The position numbers and the translations under genes were made by a program. From the NCBI GenBank assembly GCA_016764035.1, contig JAESSQ010000270.1:1-11816 (forward strand): a stretch of DNA of 11,816 nt, written 5' to 3'. How positions within the stretch are numbered: position 1 is the stretch's first letter; every line of letters begins with the position of its first letter. Source of the stretch: Gammaproteobacteria bacterium. Its GTDB lineage: Bacteria > Pseudomonadota > Gammaproteobacteria > SZUA-229. The notes beneath the pieces were generated by a model. That model did no database searches and was not told the origin of the DNA. It saw only the letters and a list, made by a program, of their open reading frames with translations. Of the stretch, positions 6,731 through 11,816 are shown one piece after another.

Positions 6731-7324
6731 ATGCAAATCAGCAACGCACAACATCCTAAGCCATGGCAACAGGGGTTTACGCTTATCGAATTGTTGGTCG
6801 TCGTCGTTATTGTCGCCATTTTATTCACCTATACCACACTGGCCATTCGTGGTGACTCACCCGAAGATTTGATTAAAGAAGAAGCTTTGCGTTTTGAACG
6901 CCTCGTTCAACTGGCCATGGAAGAAGCAATATTACGCGGTGAAGAGTACGGCTTAGAAGTTTATGTTGATGGTTATCGTTTCTTACGACTATCAGATAAC
7001 CTGTGGCAGCCTCTGAGCACTGACAAAATACTGCGTAGTCGTGAATTATCTCACGACATGGAACTTGAAATGCGTGTCGAAGAAACCAACATTGTCATTG
7101 ATAGTGCATCGAATATTTTCGCCAAAAAGCCCACTGAAACGACTGACGCTTCAGCTAACGAAGAAGAAGAAAAAGCACCACGCAGGCCACAAATATACTT
7201 ATTATCCAGCGGTGAAATTTCGCCCGAATTTGATATTCGCTTCTTCATCTTAGGTATAGAAGCCAGCTATGTTGTTAACGGCGCATTCGATGGCTCATTA
7301 AAAACAGTACTTAGCGAGCTATAA
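6731..7324 (+). CDS. gspH: GspH, T2SS minor pseudopilin
   Basis: Minor pseudopilin thought to join the tip complex to the GspG shaft. The 197 residues carry a 15-residue leader cut at QQG|FTLIE (Gly15|Phe16, with Glu20 as Glu5), then a hydrophobic helix (IELLVVVVIVAILFTYTTLAI). The soluble domain contains the GspH-like EALRFERLVQLAMEEAILRGEEYGLEV (51-77) and a late IYLLSSGEISPEFDI (155-169). Residues about 133-153 form a polar insert with an EEEE run and adjacent RR, likely an exposed loop. No Shine-Dalgarno is visible, but an in-frame TAG at 6716-6718 limits the start to this ATG. The assignment rests on the N-terminus, the order after gspG and the C-terminal pattern. Confidence 0.94.
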   Translation: MQISNAQHPKPWQQGFTLIELLVVVVIVAILFTYTTLAIRGDSPEDLIKEEALRFERLVQLAMEEAILRGEEYGLEVYVDGYRFLRLSDNLWQPLSTDKILRSRELSHDMELEMRVEETNIVIDSASNIFAKKPTETTDASANEEEEKAPRRPQIYLLSSGEISPEFDIRFFILGIEASYVVNGAFDGSLKTVLSEL

Positions 7325-7328
7325 CCCT

Positions 7329-7400
7329 ATGCGCTTTAACAGGAAATCAAATTGTTGCTCTATTCACCGCCGCCAAACAAGACGCTGTCTGGACAAATAA
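7329..7400 (+). other. 23-codon basic open frame upstream of gspI
   Basis: ATG at 7329 opens a 23-residue frame (MRFNRKSNCCSIHRRQTRRC...) ending in TAA at 7398-7400. It lies in the same frame as gspI and stops six bases before its start. It has three cysteines, six arginines and two lysines. It has no good Shine-Dalgarno and resembles nothing I know. It may be a chance open frame, a translated leader coupling gspI to gspH, or the remains of a longer gspI N-terminus. A real product is doubtful. Confidence 0.15.
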
Positions 7401-7406
7401 AAAACC

Positions 7407-7787
7407 ATGCGAACAAAACCCATAAAAAAATATTACGGTGGTTTCACCTTAATTGAGGTCATGGTAGCGCTAACCATTATCGCCATCTCTCTCGGTGCTT
7501 TACTCAATACCTCGGGAGCGCAGGCAAACAGTGCCACTTATCTAAAACAAAAAACACTGGCTCACTGGGTTGCCATGAACGAACTCACGCAATTATATAT
7601 TCTGAAGAAACTGCCCAATGTCGGCGAAAAAAAAGGCTCGACTAAAATGGCGAATCATGAATGGCACTGGATTCGCACGACTAAAAAAACCGAGCAGGAC
7701 AATACTCGGCAAATTACCTATCAAATGTTTGCAGACAAAGACTATAAAAAAAATCTGACATCACTAATCGGTTATGTCACGCGCTAG
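7407..7787 (+). CDS. gspI: GspI, T2SS minor pseudopilin
   Basis: Tip-complex minor pseudopilin that nucleates assembly with GspJ and GspK. The 126 residues match the usual length. The basic leader ends YGG|FTLIE (cleavage after Gly12, with Glu17 as Glu5), followed by the hydrophobic helix VMVALTIIAISLGALL. The diagnostic GspI stretch LAHWVAMNELTQL is at 51-63, and a late HEWHWIRTTKKT segment (84-95) corresponds to the family's W-x-W strand. It starts 82 nt after gspH without a visible Shine-Dalgarno and overlaps gspJ by 14 nt, suggesting that gspI and gspJ are translated in coupled fashion. Confidence 0.96.
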   Translation: MRTKPIKKYYGGFTLIEVMVALTIIAISLGALLNTSGAQANSATYLKQKTLAHWVAMNELTQLYILKKLPNVGEKKGSTKMANHEWHWIRTTKKTEQDNTRQITYQMFADKDYKKNLTSLIGYVTR

Positions 7788-8436
7788 AAACAACACCATG
7801 GCCTGCACCAGACACCTGACTAAGCAACAAGGGTTCACCTTACTGGAATTGCTAATGGCCAGTATCATTTTTGCGATTATGGCAGTGATGGCTTACGGTG
7901 GACTGAACAGTGTCATCAGCAACAGTCAATCTTCAAAAAAAGCATTACAACGCCTACAGCAAATACAGCAAAGTGTTTCGGTATTAAACCGCGATTTCAG
8001 ACAGTTGGTTTCCCGGCCGATACGTGATGAATATGGCAACACACAAGCATCATTAACTGCCGGCAATAATATCGATACGCTCATCGAATTCACGCGTGGC
8101 GGCAGGGTAAATCCAGCAGGTTTATTACGCAGTACACTATTACGTGTCGCTTACCAGTTTGACGACGATAAACTCATCAGACTGCAATGGCCGCAACTCG
8201 ACCGCAGCCAGGAACTGCAACCAAAAAAAACCACGCTCATCGATAAACTGGAAGATGCCAGCATCCGTTTTCTTGCGGCGAATGGCGAATGGCAAGAACA
8301 ATGGCCACCGCTAAACGCAACAACAGACGCCACATCAAACACAACAACGGCCTATCCCCTGGCGATAGAAATAACATTACTATTAAAAGACTGGGGCGAA
8401 ATCAAACGCTTATACCAAATAGACGTGCAAAGCTGA
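7774..8436 (+). CDS. gspJ: GspJ, T2SS minor pseudopilin
   Basis: Minor pseudopilin of the GspI-J-K tip complex. The 220 residues include a leader cut at QQG|FTLLE (Gly20|Phe21, with Glu25 as Glu5) and the hydrophobic helix LLMASIIFAIMAVMAYGGL. Further GspJ marks are the long amphipathic helix with QRLQQIQQSVSVLNRDFRQLV (59-79) followed by RPIRD (81-85), GGRVNPAGLLRSTLLRVAYQFDDDKLIRLQWPQLDR (109-144) and DASIRFLAANGEWQEQWPP (161-179). The start at 7774 overlaps gspI by 14 nt. An ATG at codon 9 (7798) would give a more ordinary 12-residue leader, and neither has a visible Shine-Dalgarno. The TGA stop overlaps the gspK ATG as TGATG. Confidence 0.96.
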   Translation: MSRARNNTMACTRHLTKQQGFTLLELLMASIIFAIMAVMAYGGLNSVISNSQSSKKALQRLQQIQQSVSVLNRDFRQLVSRPIRDEYGNTQASLTAGNNIDTLIEFTRGGRVNPAGLLRSTLLRVAYQFDDDKLIRLQWPQLDRSQELQPKKTTLIDKLEDASIRFLAANGEWQEQWPPLNATTDATSNTTTAYPLAIEITLLLKDWGEIKRLYQIDVQS

Positions 8437-9458
8437 TGTCATATCGATCGTTCATTCGCCACCTGGCTGTAAAGCAAAACAAACGCAAAGCTACCGGCAG
8501 CATCACCAAAAAACGACAAAGCGGTGTCGCTATCATTACCGCCCTGTTAATCGTCACGCTGGCAGCAACCGTCAGTATTAGCATAAGCACACAACTACAA
8601 CTTGACGTACGTCGCACCGGCAATTTGGTAACAACCGATCAGGCATACATCTATTCGCTGTTGGCTGAAAAATCACTGCAAGTAATTTTACAAGACGATG
8701 AATTACGAAACGGTTTCATCGATATTCTCATCAACGAAGGTGTCGCAAAACAACCGCTCTATATCGATAGTGCATTCATCTCAGTCGAAGTAACCGACCT
8801 GAGCGGCTGCCTCAATATCAACGCACTGATCGACCCAGACGGCTCTACCGATACGGTAACTGAAGATCGTCTGAACGCATTATTTAGCAATAGCGGAATC
8901 GCCAATAATTTAACGCAGGCCATCGCCGACTGGATTGACGACGATTTAAACAATACTATCCCCAACGGTGCAGAAGATGGTTATTATCTTAATCTCGAAA
9001 AACCCTATCGCACCGCACAACTGCCACTAGTCAGCATTAGCGAATTGCGTTTAATTAAAGGCTTCGAAGACAGCAAAACCTACGCTAGTATCTCGGCATT
9101 AATACGCGGCAACTATGATCAAATTTCCGAGCGTTTTTCCGGGCCAATACTATGCGCAATAAATACAAATAGCGATACACCTATCAATATCAACACAGCC
9201 AGCATTGAAGTGCTAGAATCTATACAACCCGGTATAACGCAGGCACAATTAGACGACGTGTTACAACAACGAAGCAGTGGTGCACTTACCACCGTACCAG
9301 AAGTTTTCACCACGCCAACTAACCTGACAACTGAAAGCAACTACTATTTGCTTAAGTCAAAAGTAATCATAGGCAATGCAAACAAAGTAATGTACAGCAT
9401 AATATATTGGAACGGCACGAATGCCATCACCCTGTCCCGTACACAACGAACATTATAA
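8436..9458 (+). CDS. gspK: GspK, T2SS minor pseudopilin (tip)
   Basis: Large minor pseudopilin that caps the pseudopilus. The start chosen is the ATG at 8436, overlapping the gspJ stop by one base (TGATG). The frame is open further upstream to an ATG at 8289, but that lies inside gspJ and would give an implausible leader. The resulting protein has 340 residues. The basic leader is unusually long (30 residues) and ends QSG|VAIITALLIVTLA. As is normal for GspK, the residue at mature position 5 is not Glu (Thr35). Later marks are DLSGCLNINAL (121-131), ADWIDDD (164-170), GAEDGYYLNLEKPYRTAQ (178-195), SISELRLIKGF (200-210) and NINTASIEVL (251-260). Cys125 and Cys240 could form a disulfide in the periplasm. 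Confidence 0.96.
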   Translation: MSYRSFIRHLAVKQNKRKATGSITKKRQSGVAIITALLIVTLAATVSISISTQLQLDVRRTGNLVTTDQAYIYSLLAEKSLQVILQDDELRNGFIDILINEGVAKQPLYIDSAFISVEVTDLSGCLNINALIDPDGSTDTVTEDRLNALFSNSGIANNLTQAIADWIDDDLNNTIPNGAEDGYYLNLEKPYRTAQLPLVSISELRLIKGFEDSKTYASISALIRGNYDQISERFSGPILCAINTNSDTPININTASIEVLESIQPGITQAQLDDVLQQRSSGALTTVPEVFTTPTNLTTESNYYLLKSKVIIGNANKVMYSIIYWNGTNAITLSRTQRTL

Positions 9459-9488
9459 AAACGTGCGCTTAAACACTGAGATTTTGCT

Positions 9489-10766
9489 ATGAGTGAAACA
9501 CTGCTCATCCACTACAATATAGAACAGCCGCAACATGCCACCTGGGCATTATGCAATGACACGGGCGAACTTACAGGAAAAATCACCTCAAGCACACTTG
9601 ATGAATTAAGTGAACACGCAAACCGTCACCCAGTTGTCGTGCTATTAAATAGCCAGTGCCTGCATATCAACCAGCTACAACTGCCGCCGACAAATAAACA
9701 AAAAATGTTAAAGGCCGTTCCGTTTGCTATCGAGGAATTTATTGCCGAAGACATCGAAAACTTTCACTTTGTCATCTGTAAAGCTAAACAAAGCGATCTG
9801 ACCTCCGTCGTCGGTATCGACAAAAAAACATTACAAGGCATCATCGACGCCTTCCAACATGCAAACATAAAAATCGAAAAAATTATTCCCGACTCGTTAT
9901 GCATGGCCGCCAATGAATCTCAATGGGTTTGTCTTAACTACCTCGACAATACCTATCTACAGACAGATAATTTATGCAGCATGTTTTTACCACACGATAT
10001 TTTACCGTATGTTATAAATAAGAAGCTCGACGACGATACACAGACTTCTCCGGAAAAAATTCTGTTTTTCAATGAAGGTGAAAACACCGCAGTTTTTGAA
10101 CAGCTGCAAACCGATCTTAGCGAACGCTTTACTCAAAACAATAACACTGACCAAAACCCTGCTATCGAAATGATAGCTATCGTTTATAATCAGCACCCTC
10201 TGGTTGTATTTTGCGGCCAATACAAACAAGCGCTGCCCCTGAATTTATTACAACACGACTTCAAACCAAAACGCCAATCATCGGGTCTTTGGCATCATTG
10301 GCGAATGGCAGCGTCACTGGCTATCATCTGGCTGGTATTAAGCTTGGGCTTAAGTGGTTTTCAATATGCCCAGCTAAAAGAAGAAAACAAAGTCACGCAA
10401 AGAAAAATAGAAAAAATATATAAGTCAGCATTTCCACAAAGCCGAAAAATTATTAATCCGCGTGTGCAGATGGCGCAAAAATTAAAACAACTAAAAAGTA
10501 ATACAGGCAGCAGCAGCAACGGTTTGCTCTTTTTGCTAGCCGAATCTTTCGGCACTGTCGGCTCAGACAAAAAAAATATAACCCTGCAATCACTAACCTT
10601 CAGAAACAACCGCATAGATATCGGTCTCGATAGCAACAATCTACAGGCCATCGAAACGCTGAATAAAAACCTTAATAACAATACAAAGATAAAAGCTGAA
10701 ATAACGTCCTCTTCCTCAGAAAAAAACAAAGTGAAAGGCAATATACGTATAGCAGGTAGAGGCTGA
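9489..10766 (+). CDS. gspL: GspL, T2SS inner-membrane platform protein
   Basis: Bitopic inner-membrane protein that recruits GspE to the platform through its cytoplasmic actin-like domain. The 425 residues comprise that domain (about 1-260), with the family segment KAVPFAIEEFIAEDIENFHFV (75-95). One transmembrane helix follows (about 273-292, MAASLAIIWLVLSLGLSGF), then a periplasmic coiled segment with the typical FPQSRKIINPRVQMAQKL (315-332). The C-terminal ferredoxin-like domain is about 343-424 (NITLQSLTFRNNRIDIGLDS). It begins 30 nt after gspK with a weak GAG upstream. Its TGA overlaps the gspM ATG by one base, fitting a GspL-GspM complex made in equal amounts. Confidence 0.95.
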   Translation: MSETLLIHYNIEQPQHATWALCNDTGELTGKITSSTLDELSEHANRHPVVVLLNSQCLHINQLQLPPTNKQKMLKAVPFAIEEFIAEDIENFHFVICKAKQSDLTSVVGIDKKTLQGIIDAFQHANIKIEKIIPDSLCMAANESQWVCLNYLDNTYLQTDNLCSMFLPHDILPYVINKKLDDDTQTSPEKILFFNEGENTAVFEQLQTDLSERFTQNNNTDQNPAIEMIAIVYNQHPLVVFCGQYKQALPLNLLQHDFKPKRQSSGLWHHWRMAASLAIIWLVLSLGLSGFQYAQLKEENKVTQRKIEKIYKSAFPQSRKIINPRVQMAQKLKQLKSNTGSSSNGLLFLLAESFGTVGSDKKNITLQSLTFRNNRIDIGLDSNNLQAIETLNKNLNNNTKIKAEITSSSSEKNKVKGNIRIAGRG

Positions 10767-11269
10767 TGGAACAGTTACAGCAATTAAAAAACAGGTATGC
10801 TTCTTTACCTGTAAAAGAACAACGAATGGTAATCGGCATAGCTTGTCTGATTTTTATAACACTGTTTTACCTTGTCGTCTGGGAACCGATTAATGACGGA
10901 CTAAAACACGAACAACAAAAACAACAATCACAAAAAGAAATAATAATATGGATGCAACAAGCAGCCATAGAAGTCAAAAGTCTGCGCGCCGCTGGAAGCC
11001 GCGGGACTATTCGCAACAAGAACAAACCAGCGACTCTGGTTATCGAACAAGCCATCAATAATGCAGGATTAAAACCCTCTGTTATAAAAATCGAATCCTC
11101 CGGTAAAAATGGCGCTCGGGTAACACTGAACGAAGCGTCTTTTAATCAAGTACTGGTCTGGCTAAATACCCTGACAAAACATAATGGCATACGTGTGGTC
11201 AGCGCAAATTTTGAACGTGCTGGCAAACCGGGACGAACCAACATACGCTTAACACTTGAGCGCATGTAG
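10766..11269 (+). CDS. gspM: GspM, T2SS inner-membrane platform protein
   Basis: Small bitopic inner-membrane protein that pairs with GspL in the assembly platform. The 167 residues match the family length. A short cytoplasmic tail with LPVKEQRMV (14-22) leads to one transmembrane helix (about 21-39, MVIGIACLIFITLFYLVVW) and the family's WEPI segment (39-42). A Gln/Lys-rich periplasmic coiled coil follows (about 46-75), then a ferredoxin-like domain (about 88-166: ATLVIEQAINNAGLKP, LNEASFNQVLVWLNTL, RTNIRLTLER). The ATG overlaps the gspL stop (TGATG), with AGAGG just upstream. The gspN start follows 40 nt after the stop. Confidence 0.94.
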   Translation: MEQLQQLKNRYASLPVKEQRMVIGIACLIFITLFYLVVWEPINDGLKHEQQKQQSQKEIIIWMQQAAIEVKSLRAAGSRGTIRNKNKPATLVIEQAINNAGLKPSVIKIESSGKNGARVTLNEASFNQVLVWLNTLTKHNGIRVVSANFERAGKPGRTNIRLTLERM

Positions 11270-11309
11270 GATACAACTCACAGCACTTTTCTGCTTTACA
11301 ACAAACGCC

Positions 11310-11816
11310 ATGAAAAAAAGATATTTAATAATTACCGCAGTGGTTTCTTATTTTTTGTTGCTAATCGCAACAATTCCTGCAAACGTAATCACCAATATAA
11401 TTAATAGCACCAGCACTGTTTCTATACAGGGCGTTAGTGGCACACTTTGGCATGGTCAAGCCTACTTGACGACTATCAACAAATCAGTACAACTAAAAAA
11501 TACAGAATGGTCAGTTTCAGTTTGGAAAATACTGATAGGCAAGCTTGCTGCCGATGTCACCACTCACTACGCCGATCAAACTATTAACGCCGAACTTGGC
11601 CGATCTTTTTTAGGTCAATATTTTACGAACCATTTAAACGCAAAAATAACCGCCAACAATATTGCCAAGCTGGCCAATATACCTCTGGCACAATTATCAG
11701 GTTTGGTCTCAGTGAATATCACACATGCCGAATGGAAACAGGGCGAGCTACCCATCGCAGTCGGAAAAATACTGTGGAGTGACGCTACGGTCACCGTCGC
11801 CGAAACCGCAGCACTC
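11310..11816 (+). CDS. gspN: GspN, T2SS accessory protein (partial, N-terminal 169 residues)
   Basis: Accessory T2SS protein found only in a subset of systems; its exact role is not settled. The frame opens with ATG AAA AAA AGA at 11310 and stays open to the right edge, so the C-terminal part is missing. An N-terminal membrane anchor or signal-like helix (about 5-24, YLIITAVVSYFLLLIATIPA) is followed by the family pattern VSIQGVSGTLWHGQA (38-52), then EWSVSVWKILIGKLAADV (67-84), a segment typical of GspN. The rest is beta-rich, with LAQLSGLVSVNITHAEWKQGELP near 127-149 and ILWSDATVTV near 155-164. It lies 40 nt after gspM and continues the operon. Confidence 0.9.
   Translation, partial: MKKRYLIITAVVSYFLLLIATIPANVITNIINSTSTVSIQGVSGTLWHGQAYLTTINKSVQLKNTEWSVSVWKILIGKLAADVTTHYADQTINAELGRSFLGQYFTNHLNAKITANNIAKLANIPLAQLSGLVSVNITHAEWKQGELPIAVGKILWSDATVTVAETAAL

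Noticed and set aside
8289..8435. 49-codon upstream extension of the gspK frame
   Set aside because: It lies wholly inside gspJ, encodes a Lys/Arg/Asn-rich low-quality sequence and would give an absurd prepilin leader; the TGATG junction at 8434-8438 is the natural start.

Overview
The window is the core of a type II secretion system (T2SS) locus from a Proteobacterium, most likely a gammaproteobacterium. Base composition looks moderate to slightly AT-rich by eye. The grounds are the complete gspG-to-gspM run in canonical order, the Pseudomonas-like MetX/MetW pair, and a rhombosortase, a family known mainly from proteobacteria that carry T2SS. I cannot place the genus from sequence alone. Coding density is high, every reading frame is intact, and there are no RNA genes, insertion sequences, CRISPR arrays or phage remnants that I can see.

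Layout. The minus-strand half (1-6157), read in its own direction from right to left, is rhombosortase (6157-5543), metX (5453-4308), metW (4311-3661, overlapping metX by 4 nt), gspC (3486-2587), gspD (2549-483) and the first 165 codons of gspE (from 496, running off the left edge). The plus-strand half (6235-11816) is gspG, gspH, gspI, gspJ, gspK, gspL, gspM and the first 169 codons of gspN, running off the right edge. The two halves diverge from a 77-bp intergenic region (6158-6234). No gene-free stretch exceeds 300 bases; the largest gap is the 174 bp between metW and gspC (3487-3660), which holds a short direct repeat and probably the gspC promoter.

How the genes work together. GspD is the outer-membrane secretin. 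GspC links it to the inner-membrane platform. GspE is the cytoplasmic ATPase, and GspL and GspM form the inner-membrane platform that recruits it. GspG is the major pseudopilin, and GspH, I, J and K are the minor pseudopilins that make the tip. GspN is an accessory protein found in a subset of systems. GspF, the polytopic platform protein, is not in the window; its expected place is just beyond gspE off the left edge. The prepilin peptidase GspO is not in the window either. Rhombosortase is an intramembrane serine protease that trims GlyGly-CTERM tails from exported proteins, many of them T2SS substrates, so its gene beside gspG makes functional sense. MetX and MetW (methionine biosynthesis) appear to be metabolic passengers.

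Relative to the textbook order C-D-E-F-G-...-N, the C-D-E block is flipped, so that C, not F, faces G, with rhombosortase-metX-metW lying between the halves. This split, together with the rhombosortase link, is the most interesting aspect. I do not see a wholly new biological system.
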